From Tubulanus polymorphus (taxonomy: Eukaryota; Nemertea; Palaeonemertea; Tubulaniformes; Tubulanidae), in the NCBI RefSeq assembly GCF_964204645.1, contig NC_134028.1, forward strand, positions 15,425,263 through 15,489,262: a DNA stretch of 64,000 bases. The letters run 5' to 3'. Position 1 is the first letter of the stretch. Every line of letters begins with the position of its first letter. Below the pieces are notes generated by a model. That model saw only the letters and a program-made list of their open reading frames with translations. It had not been told where the DNA came from and searched no databases. The position numbers were made by a program, and so were the translations under genes. Shown here one piece after another: positions 41,629-54,110 of this stretch.

Positions 41629-44593
41629 ATGGAAGATGTAAGAAATTATATTAATTCATTAGATAATAAAAAAGATATAGAGATAACCGAAGCATTTAAA
41701 AGTGATATTGGTCCAGCAGCTATCGAGTTTAAATTTCATAAAGGAAAAACATTAGAAGAAAATAAAAAACATTTAGAAAATATGAAAAATATTATAAAAA
41801 TAAAAACTGATGTTGAATACCCTAAAATTAGTATATCAGTTAAAGTAAAGTTTATAAAATCTGAAGATAAACCAATATATAATATAAATTCTCATTCACA
41901 ACATATTATTTCAAAACAACATATAGATGAAAAATTAGATAAATGTTATAATGAAGTAAAAACTAAAATAGAAGAGAAATATTTTGAAGGATCAGGTTTA
42001 ATATTTGATGAAATAATATTTATGACTTTACATGTTTATAACACAAAATATAATAAGTTAACTAAATCAAAACCAATTGATGAAAATAATTTATCATATT
42101 ATAAAGAACCAGATATTGAAGCATCGAGTTATATTAAACTACCATTTAAAACTAATGCTGTAATAAATGTACAAAATGAAGATGATAAATGTTTTCTATG
42201 GGCTATAATAAGTTGTTTACATCCAGTTGAAGATTATAATAAACATACTTATAGATTAACAAATTATAAACAATTTGAAAATAATTATAAGATAGATAAG
42301 TATCCTGTTATAATTAAAAACATCCCAAAGATAGAAAGAGATAATAATTTAAGAATAAATGTATTTGATTTAATCAAATTACCAAATACAAAAGGTAACA
42401 ACATAAAACATTATACATTAGAACCTTTCTATCTATAAAAAGATTATGATTCAAACGATGTTATAGATATACTATATTATGAGAATCATTATATGTGGAT
42501 TAAACAAATAGATTTATTCTTTAGAACAGAAAGTGATCACCATAATAAAATATATCTATGTAGAAAATATTTACATAAATTCAGTAATGAAAGTACATTA
42601 TTAAATCATAAACAATTATGTGAAAATCATGATTATTGTAAATTAGTTTTACCAAATCAAAAGGATAAAATATTAGAATTCAAAAAATATGATTACAAAA
42701 ATAAAGTACCATTTGTCATATATGGAGATTTTGAATCATTAAATAAAGAACTAACTGATCAAGATAGAAAAGAAATATATTATAAGAGAAAGAAATTAAA
42801 TTCTAATGAAAATGATTATTCTGAAGAACCACCAAAAACAAATACTTTTAAAAAGATTCATCAATCAGCTGCTGCTTTCGGGTTATATATAAAATCTGAT
42901 TATCCAGAACTTATTGAAAGTGAATATTATGATTATAGAAATGAAAATGTTATCAATCATTTTTGTGACTTATTAATTGAATATGAAATAAGATTTAGTA
43001 AATTATTGAATACCAATATAGAAATTATAATGACAGAAGAAGATAAAGAAGAATTTGCGTTTGCAGATAAATGTTATTATTGTGAAAAGATATTTAATTA
43101 TAAAGATAAAAAAGTAAGAGACCATGATCATTTGAATGGAAAGTTTAGAGGCGCTGCACATGAGAATTGTAATTTACAAGCTAAGAAAATTAACTTTGTA
43201 CCAGTTATATTTCATAATCTATCAGGATATGATGCACATTTATTCATCAAACAGTTATGTCATAAAATAGAAGAAATTAATAATGAAATAGAAAGATTAA
43301 ATTCAAATAGATCAAAAGATAAAATACCAACTTATAAATTTAGAATGTTAGCTAAAACATCTGAGAATTATATATCATTCCAATTTGGTTGCCTAAGATT
43401 TATAGATTCATATAGATTTTTAAATAGTTCATTAGATAACTTATCAAAATCATTAGTTGATGATGAATTAAAAATATTAAAGCAACACCATCCAAATAAT
43501 GATGATTTTCAATTAATGAGATATAAAGGCACTATTCCATATTCATTTTATAAATCACATAATGATTTTAATATAACTGAATTATTAAAAGAACAATTCT
43601 ATGATGAATTAAAAAATGAATATGTTAAAGATGAAGTATATAATAGAACATTGAATATTTGGAATCATTTCAAAATAGAAAATCATGGGCAATTAGTAGA
43701 TGTATATTTAAAATCAGATGTATTATTATTAACCGATATATTCGAAAGGTTTAGAGATGTAAACCTAAAATATTTCAATATTGATCCTTGTCATTGTTAT
43801 TCAAGTCCAGGTTTAACATGGGATTGTGGATTAAAATTTACAGATATAAAAATGGATTTGTTAACAAATATAGATCAATTATTATTATTTGAAAAATCTA
43901 TAAGAGGAGGAGTTTCAGGTGTATTAGGTGATAGATATTTCAATGTAAATGATAACCCTGGATATAAGTTATTATATATAGATGCAAATAATTTGTATGG
44001 TTGGACAATGATGGAACCACAACCTTATGGAGTATTTGAATTAACTATTAACTATTAATGATACTGACAGTTACATATTAAAGATAAAAACTAATAACAT
44101 AACTGATGATTTAAAAACATTAAAACATCATTTTGATTTCAGTAATTATCCTAAAGATCATGAATTGTTTAGCAATGATAATAAAAAAGTTCCCGGTAAA
44201 TTCAAAGATGAATTAGGTGGTGAAGAAATGATTGAATTCATCGGTATTAGATCTAAAATGTATTCATATAAAACTAAAGAACATGAAGCTAAAAAGTTAA
44301 AAGGAATAACAAAAAGTGTAGTAGAAAAGAATATTCATTTCAAAGATTACATCAATTGTATATTCAATGAAGAAGTTAGAAAACATAAAATGAGATGTTT
44401 AAGATCTGAAGATAATGAAATGTTTATTGAAGAAATTGAAAAGATAAGTCCAAACCCATTTGATGATAAAAGATATATTTTAGATGATGGAATTCATACA
44501 GTTGCTTATGGTTGTAATTTAGATGAATACTTAAAATTTAAAAGAGAAGAAACAAAAAAGAACGAGATAATGAAAAGAATTCTAACGTGTTAA
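41629..44593 (+). pseudogene. polB: Polinton DNA polymerase B with N-terminus, nonsense codon and internal deletion
   Basis: This is the only copy with its N-terminal region: a charged start, then DDKCFLWAIISCLHPVEDY typical of Polinton polymerases. A TAA at 42436-42438 interrupts it. Next come a Cys/His region (CRKYLHKFSNESTLLNHKQLC), the exonuclease motif FVIYGDFESLN, GYDAHLFIK and DANNLYGWTMM. After FELT (about 44046) some 730 bases of the palm are deleted. The frame shifts, and the gene resumes at DTDSY (44060) and ends at 44593. At the resumed motif D and T-D-S are contiguous, indicating no intein. Confidence 0.9.
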
Positions 44594-44622
44594 TCAAATT
44601 TTAATAAAAATATGTATTATAA

Positions 44623-44976
44623 ATGGAGAGTTAACAAACACACAGTGAGAACAACAAATCATTTCTAGATAGAATAAAAGATACTTCAAATATCAAATCA
44701 GTAGATTATAAATTTAAGAAGTTAAAAGAATTAATAATCCATAAGAAATATCTAATTACAAATATTGATACAGTTACTAACAAATATGGAGATAAATTAG
44801 TTATACACTTAGAATATGAAGGATTAAAAGGAAGTACATATAAAATCAGAACATATTTACCAGATAGATTTCATAGATTATCAAGTGAAGATCTAGAAGA
44901 ATTATGTTCTGGAGATTTCTATTTCGTATACAAAGGTAAGAATGAAAAAGGCCACCATGAAATAGATTTCGAATAA
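44623..44976 (+). pseudogene. Small OB-like protein, early nonsense codon
   Basis: ATG at 44623, but the fourth codon is TAA (44632-44634) where copies A and B have Lys. The rest is one open frame to 44976, the best-preserved C-terminus of the three copies. Confidence 0.55.
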
Positions 44977-44993
44977 GAAAATATGTAAAATAA

Positions 44994-45566
44994 ATGGTAG
45001 AATTAAAAGAATACAGAATATTTGTTGATTCTAGAAGACTTACAAATTATAAATCACATAATTTACTAGTACAATTAGATAGAGAATTTAAGAATTGTGT
45101 AGATTTAAAATTAGTTAATATAAGTTTATGTAATTCTTTTTACAATATATCGGATAAAACTATTGAACACAGAGCCTTTTTAATTTTTGATACAGGTAAA
45201 AATGAATGGTTCTATATATATTTAAAACCGGGGTTATATAATTTAGATACAATAGCACAAGCTATTACACCAAACTTAATACCTTACACACATTTTTATA
45301 TTTATTGCAATTTAATCGATCCTACAAAAACATTCGAAGCAACTAAAGATATAACTTGTAATTCTGGTTTATTAAACATTTTATCATTGAAGAATGTTAA
45401 AGAATTTGGAACGCAAATAAATTATAATTTAACAGAATGTGATTTCAAACCATGCATTCCTCGTTTTAATAATTTTAGATTAGAAATTAGAAATCATAAT
45501 GGGCACTTAATTGATTTAAATAATTTCCCTGTAATTTATGAATTTGTTATAAGATGTAGAGAGTAA
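44994..45566 (+). pseudogene. Putative minor capsid protein with in-frame deletion
   Basis: 190 codons instead of 252. About 62 codons are missing between LDTIAQAI and TPNLIPY, with the frame kept. The deleted part corresponds to the middle of the 4945-5703 protein, so the product is unlikely to fold normally. Confidence 0.6.
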
Positions 45567-45583
45567 TTTTTTTCACTATATAA

Positions 45584-45925
45584 ATGAATATAACTGTTGG
45601 ACCGAGTATATGTTTTGGGTTTGAATTTAAACATGGTAAAGAAATGAGAATTAAACTAAATGATGTAATTACTGATATAAAAAGTAAATCATTTAACAAT
45701 GCAACAATGATTAATAAAGAAAATTATAATATAAAAAAAGTAATTGATTTAATTAAATCACCTTTAGAATATTATGAATTAAATGAAGACGGAATTATTG
45801 ATGATATTAAAAACATATTAACCAAAATATATGATAATCATAAAAGTAGTAATGAAATGAATGTTGAATTAATCATCACTAAGATAACTAAATATTTTGA
45901 TGATATTAATTTTTTTGATAAATAA
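45584..45925 (+). CDS. Polinton late protein of unknown function, diverged copy
   Basis: 113 codons, intact. It shares MNITVGPSICFGF and the end (IITKITKYFDDINFFDK) with the 118-residue proteins of copy B. The middle is shorter and clearly diverged, more so than neighbouring genes. Confidence 0.65.
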   Translation: MNITVGPSICFGFEFKHGKEMRIKLNDVITDIKSKSFNNATMINKENYNIKKVIDLIKSPLEYYELNEDGIIDDIKNILTKIYDNHKSSNEMNVELIITKITKYFDDINFFDK

Positions 45926-46147
45926 ATGAGTGATAATAAGTGGATAATAACTGGATTATATAATGGAGCATTACTATCAGTTGGAACTGTTGGTTATTCA
46001 ATGGTATTAAAAAAAGTATTCAAAATGGGAAGTGTTAATGTTGATAGATTTGATATAAATGATATTTTAAAATTAACATTAGCAGTTACTTTATCTAATT
46101 TAACTATTGATTATTTGGAAAAACAAAAATATATTCCTCCCATATAA
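45926..46147 (+). CDS. Polinton 73-aa late protein
   Basis: Protein sequence identical to the copies at 27567 and 29143 despite DNA differences, consistent with purifying selection until recently. Confidence 0.7.
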   Translation: MSDNKWIITGLYNGALLSVGTVGYSMVLKKVFKMGSVNVDRFDINDILKLTLAVTLSNLTIDYLEKQKYIPPI

Positions 46148-46171
46148 ATACGTAATTATTTTGCTAAATAA

Positions 46172-46594
46172 ATGGCTTCTGCAGTTATAACTATTATAGG
46201 ATCAGCAATTGTTAACGCTTTAGCATTTACTGGTGGCGGTTATTTATTTAAGCATATTGATAAAAATGGTTCATTAACAGAACAAAAAAGACATAACTTA
46301 GCATTAGAGAAATACAATAAAGCAGCGGAAGAATACAGAGAAAAACGACAAAACTATATGGATTATATTAACAAGGAATTATATGATCAGAAGATTTCAC
46401 ATAGAGATTTTCAATCAGTTGATGATGCAATGAGTTTATATAACGCGGTAACCAATAAAGAAAAATTACATCTATACAAACCTACAATATCAGATTATTA
46501 TACCCCAAGTAATGAACAGAAGAAATATGAAATAATATGGATTTAAGGTGAAACAGTTATTGTTATATTTGTTGCTTATAAGTTTACTAATTAG
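46172..46594 (+). pseudogene. 140-aa late membrane protein, frameshifted near the end
   Basis: Open for 124 codons. Loss of one base in the codons for W-I-L-G creates TAA at about 46544, removing the C-terminal membrane anchor. The anchor is still readable in another frame to 46594. Confidence 0.75.
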
Positions 46595-46614
46595 TAATTT
46601 TTTTTGCTAAATAA

Positions 46615-47049
46615 ATGGAAGATAAAGTTGATAATATTGATATTATTCCTCATGATATAAATAAAACTAAATTAAAAACATATTTAGAAAAACAAATATT
46701 AGAATTTGAAAATGATTTAAAAGTTAAAAAGAAAAAATATTTAAAAAGTAAAGTTATATATTATTTGATTATAAGTGGTTCGGTTACAATTAGTTCTGTA
46801 ATAACATTTCTAGCAATATTCAGTCCATTAACACCTTTAGCTATATCAATTGGTGTGTTAGGATTAAGTTCAAGTGTTTTAACTGGTATAAGTTCAAAAT
46901 TAAATATAAAAAGTAATAAAGAAAAAATTAAAACTAATATAAATGAAATTAATAAATTAAAAATTACGCTAGATTATATAATAAGTTTAGATGGTCATAT
47001 AACAGTTGAAGAACAAGATAAATTATTAAAAGAATTAATAAATTATTAA
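46615..47049 (+). CDS. Polinton two-segment membrane protein
   Basis: Intact, 144 codons, with a few substitutions against the copy B pair (for example KVKKKKYLKSK in the basic helix). Confidence 0.72.
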   Translation: MEDKVDNIDIIPHDINKTKLKTYLEKQILEFENDLKVKKKKYLKSKVIYYLIISGSVTISSVITFLAIFSPLTPLAISIGVLGLSSSVLTGISSKLNIKSNKEKIKTNINEINKLKITLDYIISLDGHITVEEQDKLLKELINY

Positions 47050-47065
47050 TTTTTTAATTATATAA

Positions 47066-48389
47066 ATGGCAGATAGTTTTCCAAAAGCTTTCCAATATAA
47101 TAAATCAATTAAATATAATATTCCAGCAATAGATTTTAATGAAGATATTACATATAGAAATGAAGTTTTAAATCCATTAATTGATTTATATATTTATGTT
47201 ACTGAAAGTAATAATTTTCATGTAAAGATGGAAAATATATTTCATGTGTATACAATTAATTTCAAAAATTTAAATGAGGCAAAACAATGGTTATTAAAAT
47301 CTAATATGAAGTATTGGCAGAACCAATTAAATTTTGCTGTTTATTGCGCAACAACAGGATGTGGAATTAGTTGGAATGATCATTTAAACAAACCAAGTTT
47401 ACCATTGATGTTATCACTTTTTAGATTTCATACATATTTTCAAATAAAATTAATATTAGATGAATTAGAATGTCCTTTACCAGGTTCAAAATATTTTAAA
47501 GAATTGAATAATAATATTAATTTTTCTAAGTTTTATAAAATATGTAATGAATTTAATATTAATTCAAATAAAGATTTTAGAGCAAAAATTGGAACAATGG
47601 GTGGATTAGGAATATTATATACTAAAGAATTTGGAAAAATAATGACAAATTCAGATATAAGAACACTAAATTGGAATGAATTACCAAAATATTATAATAA
47701 TATACAACAACAAAACCATAATGGTTGGGTTAATTTCATTTTAGAAAATAGTGAAGGTTTTACTAAAGCTGGAATACAAAGAATAAATCAATCTATTAGA
47801 ACTTATTTGATATGTATTTTAGGTGCGCAAGTTGAAACAAGATCCCCAATAATTGGAAATGATAACACTTCATTCGATGCGCAGAAACAGTTTAAAGTAT
47901 TATTTGAAGATTCAATTCATAATGATAAAAATAGATCGATTCCAGAAAACATTGTAAGATATCAAAATTATTTAGATAAATCACATATTAGATTAAATTA
48001 TTGTATAGGCCCTAATCTATTTATTATTTCTAATGATTTAGTATTAAAGATGGGAAACATAATTGGTTATAATAATCTAATTAAAACTGCAACAATAAAC
48101 AATTCATTTGGATTAAATGATATAAATAAAAAGATTATTACTGCTCCAAAATTAATGGAAGGTGAAAAAAATAAAAAACATTCAATCAACAGAAACTAAA
48201 ACTAAGAATATTAAATTAAATAATGATTCTAAAATAAAAGATTACAATACATCAGAAGATATAAAAACTGATATTATTCAACATGATATAATTAAACTAA
48301 ATGATGATAATAAATCCCATAAAAATGCTAAATTAGCTTTAACTTGTATAGGAATTGTTTTAGGAGGAATATTATATTTTAAATTTTAA
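47066..48389 (+). pseudogene. Conserved Polinton late protein, frameshift near the C-terminus
   Basis: About 370 codons are open from MADSFPKAFQYNKS. This N-terminus differs from the MGFPKAF start of copies A and B. Loss of two bases near 48180 shifts the frame before the membrane anchor (LTCIGIVLGGILYFKF, 48340-48386). The palindromic insert site is unoccupied (YNTSEDIKTD). Confidence 0.65.
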
Positions 48390-48405
48390 TTTTTTTATTA
48401 TATAT

Positions 48406-49777
48406 ATGGATGTAGAAGGTGTAGAAGATTTTCCATTGGTTCCTTCAGATGAACCTGGTATAAGTGATGAACAACCGCCCGATTTTAGTGAAACAAGTAT
48501 TAATGACGGTAATGAGCCAGGACGTAATTCTAATTTAACTACACCTGAATATATTGATAAAACACGTTCAAAGATAAGTATTGAAAATGAAGTACCAGAA
48601 TTAACAGAAAAAGAATACAAATATAATGAAATTGATCGTGATTTTAAACCAATGTTAAAAAGATCTGGTTTCAATATAACAAATAAAGGTATGGATTATT
48701 GAGTAGAAGATTTGAAATATTTAAATGGCGATTATTATTGGAAATTGAAAGGCAACTATTATTTTAATATTTTAAATCTTTAAAGTAACGATAAAATAAT
48801 AGCACAATCAACTTTTAATTTATTAAAATCAGATAGAATTAAGAAAATCATTAATGATGTTATAACTGATGTTACAGAAAAAGAGATAATTGATAATAGA
48901 AGAGCATTTAAACGAAGAAATGATTATTTTTTGAAGATAATTAAAGAAAATTTAGAACCAGAAACAATTACTAAAGAAGTTATTAATTCCAAAACAAGTA
49001 AACCTAAATCAAGAAGAGTTCAAACTGAAAAACTTTTACCAAATGGATTACTTGATGCAACAGATCAAGAATTAGAAGATTTAAATAATATATTTTCTGT
49101 TGATGTAATTAGAGAAATTGAAAGTATAAGACTTGCATCTGATAAAATTGCGCATGATAAAAGTATAAGAGATATTGAAATTAGAAATTTAGAAAAAGAA
49201 TTAACTGATGAAATGGAATATAGGAAAAAAGAATTCCGTTTAGAAAAAGAAATTGATAATTTAAAAGATAATTTAGAAGTACTGAAAGGTGAAAGAGATA
49301 TTATTGAAAGAATTTGGTAATAATTTTAAAAGATTAAAAGATGTTTTTAAAGATTTGTTGATAAAACCAGATTCTAAAATATCATTGAAAGATAGAATAA
49401 GATTATTATTTAAATTATAAGGAATAACAATTCTTTCAATTCAAACAGCTGTAACTATGTTATTTACAACAATTGGTTTAACTATATCAAATTCACTGAA
49501 ATCTACTCCTACTCCCAATAAACCGGATAAACCCCCGAATGATAATTCTATACAAGATAAAGTTAAGGATGGTTTAAAGAAATTAGCAAAATATTTATGG
49601 GAACTATCTAAAAAATCTGCTGCAGCATTACCAGGAGTTATTGCATCAATTGTTGGTTTTATATTGAAATTTGCAGGAAACATTTTTAACTTTGCTGCTG
49701 AACATATAATTTTATTTTTAATTACAGTGGTAAGTGCAATTATTTTTGGGTTAGTTAATATGATAAAAAATAAATAA
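48406..49777 (+). pseudogene. Coiled-coil membrane protein, several breaks
   Basis: Open pieces are 48406-48702, 48931-49320 and 49457-49777. TGA and TAA codons at about 48700 and 48781, and indels near 49315, interrupt it. Both C-terminal hydrophobic segments (49457-49490 and the LFLITVVSAIIFGLV region) remain intact. Confidence 0.6.
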
Positions 49778-49797
49778 TTAATTTTTTTGTTAAATAA

Positions 49798-51043
49798 ATG
49801 AGTGGGAGTTATATCAATCCTTCTAAGAATCATAGAATATCTAATGCTATTAAAGCAGAAAGATCACATCATATAATTACTCATAACCCTTCTAATATTA
49901 ATCCCGATGAAACTTTATATGTTAGAATCCCTCGATTAACACAAAATACTTTTTATGTTCCAAATAGTATTCATTTATCAGCCGATATAAAAGTAATCGG
50001 TAATAATAATAATTATGTTGTTGATAATGTTGGAAGATATTTGATTAAAAAATTAACAATAAAGATTGGTCCAGGAACAGTTTTCTCATTAGATGATTAT
50101 AATTTATTTATGCATTATAAAGATTTATGGTTAACTAAAGAAAATAGAAATAATATGATATTAAGGCATCCAATCAGAAGACCAAAATAAATTAAGATCA
50201 GAAGCGCATAATGCAATATTAACTAATGCTATAGATAAATTGATAAAAAGTATATATGGAAGCAAATATAAAATTCCATTAGACTTTGAATTGATAAATA
50301 ATAATGCGCCTTTATATAAATACGCAATTCAAGAAGACGTTATATTCGAAATAACATTTGCTCCTGTTAATGAAATTGTAATATCTAGCGTTAATAAAGA
50401 TATGAGTTATAAATTATCGAATATATGTTTAGAATATGATACAGTAACTGATGAAAATATTTCAAGTATAATTCAAACTAAATACAATCAAGGATTTTCA
50501 TTATTATATGTTTATATTGATAAATTTAAAACTGTAACTATTAATGCAAATGATGAAATTATTAATGAGAATATTAACTTCCCAAGAAGATCTATTAAAG
50601 GTATATTAATATTTTTTACCATTGCAACATATACTAATGGCGCAATAAATGTTGATAATTATTATAATCCTGAAATAACAAAAGTAGAAATAACTATCGA
50701 AGGAATAGCAAATAAAATATTTTGTCAAGGAATGAGAATGATAGATCAGTGGCCAGAAATTAGAAAACATTTTATGAATGAAAAAGTAAAATCATCTGAA
50801 AATTGTAATATTAATCAAATTGATTATTATACCGGTAATAAATATGCATTATGTTTAGATTTTAGAACAACAGAGGATAATTCATTACATGGTTCTGGAA
50901 AAAAATTACAGAACACTAAAGTTGGAATACAATTATTCATGACAAAGAATAAAGGAATCAAAAATTTTAAAATGCATATTTATATTATATCTGACGCGCA
51001 ATTAAATATTGTAAATTCTCAATTGAATAGTGTTATGTATTAG
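49798..51043 (+). pseudogene. MCP: Polinton major capsid protein, one frameshift
   Basis: A single small deletion near 50160, after NRNNMI, splits an otherwise complete gene into 49798-50190 and 50240-51043. The region broken in copy B (YKYAIQEDVIFEITF) is intact here, so the lesions of the two copies are independent. Confidence 0.75.
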
Positions 51044-51075
51044 AATTTTAACTTTAATAAAAATTTATATAATAA

Positions 51076-51954
51076 ATGGAAGGAGGTAAAGTATATAAAC
51101 ATATTCCATACATCGATACACATGAAAATAATGATGGTTTATATTATGTAATACCTTGTAATATAGCTTTGATATTTGATCCTATTTTCAAAATTTATAA
51201 AACTAAACTAATAGAAATCAATAATAATAAAAGTGGTGTTGTTGATAATTTAAGTAATGTAATTGATAATAATGTAATACCTTCTACATCTAATAATGTA
51301 ATACCTACTACAGCTAATAATGTAATACCTTCTACATCTAATAATTTAATACCTTCTACATCTAATAATGTAATACCTTCTACATCTAATAATGAAATAA
51401 TATTAAATTTTAGTGAAAATAGAAATTATTGTGGATATTGTTAAGGTGAATTTTCAAACGCTCCATCAAATTGGAATAAACATATGAATACAAAGGTACA
51501 TATTACTAATGTTATAAAACGTGTTGGTTTAAATGAATTTATAGAACACCCATTTAGATATGTTACAAAGTTTGTTTCAAATCAAAAGGTAAATGGTGAA
51601 AAAATATATGAAGATTTATTATTAGCAACACCTAATAAAGATGAATTAGATCTAACCGATGCTAATGAAATATTAAAACCAAACACTGTAAATGAAATAT
51701 TAGGAGCAAACACTAATAAAGATAATAATGAAGATATAGTTACAGATAAGCATATTGATATTAAAGATTCTATGAAACATAAAGTAGAAAATAATGATAA
51801 ATTTGATTGGATGAATAAGCATAACAATGAAACAACTATTGATGATGCGGTAAAAAGGATGAAGAATAAGTATAAAAATAATAAAGAATTTGAAGAAGAA
51901 AATTCGGTAGAGAATTTAAATAAATTGTTAGGGTCTGATAGTGAAAGTAATTAA
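51076..51954 (+). pseudogene. Variable zinc-finger protein with NNVIPSTS repeats
   Basis: It starts MEGGKVYKHIPY. An 8-residue repeat (N-N-V-I-P-S-T-S, five units, 51265-51400) is encoded by 24-bp tandem repeats. One finger follows (YCGYC...NWNKHMNTKVH), with a TAA (51442-51444) directly after its second Cys. The acidic C-terminal part is open to 51954. Beyond the first four residues and the finger it is unlike the copy B gene in the same slot. Confidence 0.55.
51265..51400 (+). repeat. 24-bp coding minisatellite
   Basis: About five units of TAATAATGTAATACC(T/A)-CTACATC, in frame. Confidence 0.9.
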
Positions 51955-52388
51955 AATATTGATTATATTTAACACAAATAATAATATTGGTTGAAAATTG
52001 TATAAAATAATAGTAAATAAAAAAGGGGGTTTTAAGTATTCAAGGTATTTAAGGTATCTAATACATATCTAATACAATCTAATACAATCTAATACAATCT
52101 AATACATAAAATATCTTATTTTATAAACTGATATTCATATGGAAATTGAAACCTCAGTAATAATAAATAACCTTTATTATTTTCAAACTTATTCATATAT
52201 TAGTTGAAAAAATAAAAATAAATTGGTTGAAAATTGTATAAATAATATTTATTTTAAAAAGGGGGTTTTAAGTATTTAAGGTATCTAAGGTATTGGGGTA
52301 TCTAATAGGGTATCAGGTATTAGGGTACCTAATAGGGGGTATCAGGTATTAGGGTATTAGGGTATCTAATACATAGGTATACAAATAG
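51955..52388. other. Convergent spacer with minisatellite and ATPase-end duplicate
   Basis: No gene. Tandem CAATCTAATA units lie at 52073-52105, and GGGTATCTAATA/GGTATTAGG units at 52290-52380. A diverged duplicate of the ATPase 3' end (52118-52198) and a repeated GGGGGTTTTAAGTATT (52024, 52260) indicate an old tandem duplication of about 237 bases. Confidence 0.65.
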
Positions 52389-52992
52389 TTATTTTATAAA
52401 TTTATATTCATAGGGAAATTGTAGTCTCAGTAATAATTTTGAACCTTTATTATTCTTTAATTTATTCATATATTCATCATGTAATTCAGTAGTATATTTG
52501 ATTTTCTTCCAATGATTGTTGCATAGATTTTTTATCTTTATTGTAGAATAAAACTAGAAATCTTATATTCTCCCTAAAGTCTTTAGAAATTGAATTATAT
52601 TTTTGATTTAAAACCCATGTTGTTATCCCAAAATGTCTTCCAGAGAAAGCTAAGTAACATAACTCACTTTCTCTCACTTTTGAATCATGTAAATTTGCGC
52701 AATCATCTATAATGAATAATGTATTTGAACCTTTATAAATATCAATTGCTATTTTTATACAATTATCTAAATTTTCTGTTTTAGGATCTAATATAATAAA
52801 CTTTTTCATCTTAACTATATCTCTATTATATGTTTTATTCATTTCATAAGTAGGACAGAATAATATTATATTATCAAAATGATTCTTATAAATAGTTTCT
52901 AACAAATCTAATATGAAATGTGTTTTACCACAGTTTGTTACGCCAGTAACTAACATATTATGCGGTTCAAATATAAATAAATCTTTATTCAT
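52389..52992 (-). pseudogene. Packaging ATPase, frameshifted at the C-terminus
   Basis: Walker A (GVTNCGKTHF) and Walker B (TLFIIDDCANL) are intact. Three codons are missing in the loop after LDPKT. A small deletion near 52490 shifts the last 30 codons. The start at 52992 overlaps the integrase stop and carries the ATAAATG signal. Confidence 0.85.
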
Positions 52993-54104
52993 TTATTCTT
53001 TTAATTTTACTAGATAAAATCCGTTCATTAAATTTATCATCGTATCCTTTAGATTTCACCAAAGAATACTTTTTTCCTTTAAGAGTTTTTGTTTTCAATA
53101 CTTTTTCTATTTTGTATTCTATTTCATCTGGATTTGGTACAAATGATAATTCTTGTTCATAGAAATAACCTAATATTTCTTCATCCTTTAGATCTTCTAG
53201 TTTATAAACAAAAGGTTTAGGAAATATTATCTTTTTAATCTTGAATATTTCTTCTGTAAAATTTGGGGTATAACCTTTATAAAAGGTTTTTCGATATTTA
53301 GATATTCTTACGTGTTGTCCTATTTTAAATTTAGGTTCACCGAAATCATGTGTAGCAAATGCGCCACATAAATTATTCCAAACTATTTCTGAATTATCTT
53401 CTTTTCTAGCTTGTATAGGTTTCATATTTATAGAACTATGTTTAGAATTATTATAACCTTTCACTAAATCATCTAACACATCGATATATTTATATGTTTC
53501 ATTAGCAGTAAAATATTTCCACATTCTAGTTTTCAATGTTTTATTAAATCTTTCTATAATAGATGCTTTTTTTATCTGAGTGTGTTGAAAAATAATCTAC
53601 ATCGTTATCAGATAATAGTTTTTTAAAATGTTTGTTATAAAATTCCTTACCTTCATCAAATTGTATCTTATCTGGAATAGCTTCTTTAAATATTGATTTA
53701 AAAGCATTTGTCACTTCTATACCAGTCTTATTTTTGATTTGAATTGACCATGCGTATCTACTGAATATGTCTATAACATTCAGTATCCAGAAATATCCTT
53801 TGTTGTATTCCTCTAAGTTCTTCATGTCAATTAAATCTGCTTGCCATTGTTGATCGATATATGAAACCATAACTTTTCTTGTTAAATAAGTTTTATCCAT
53901 TTTCTTGTGTATTTGATATGTTGATTGATTTTGTAACCATAATCTTAGTTCACCATATTTTATATCACCGTGTGGGTGCCATACGGCACCATTACCATTT
54001 TCATTATCAGATTTAATTTTATTCCATAATTCTGAAACGTTAGAATATGATACTTCACTTTCTGGGTTATAATATAAATCTCTTAAATATTGTTCTTTTT
54101 TCAT
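52985..54104 (-). pseudogene. int: Polinton integrase, one base inserted in a T-run
   Basis: The two frames meet near 53565-53575, where one extra T lies in a T-run just before the catalytic Glu segment. The N-terminal part holds WQADLID and IQFDEGKEFYN. The C-terminal part is undamaged, with KFKIGQHVRISKYRKTFYKG and EILGYFYEQELS, giving the missing end of the copy B protein. The region after NENG contains the palindrome-derived residues GAVWHPHGD. Confidence 0.9.
53964..53990 (-). repeat. 27-bp palindromic insert in integrase, copy C
   Basis: Same element as at 2242-2268, with base changes including one in the palindrome. It is preceded by an extra two codons (NG) relative to copy B. Confidence 0.78.
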
Positions 54105-54110
54105 CTTATT

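Noticed and set aside
26260-44634. Alternative genetic code reading TAA as sense
   Set aside because: In-frame TAA codons fall at different places in each copy and replace different residues. Genes still end in TAA, so ordinary decay explains them.
51265-51400. CRISPR-like regularly spaced repeats
   Set aside because: They are contiguous 24-bp coding repeats without spacers, in a eukaryotic virus-like element.
52290-52385. Telomere-like TATTAGGG repeats
   Set aside because: Units are irregular (GGGTATCTAATA, GGTATTAGGG), internal to a Polinton and unlike TTAGGG arrays.
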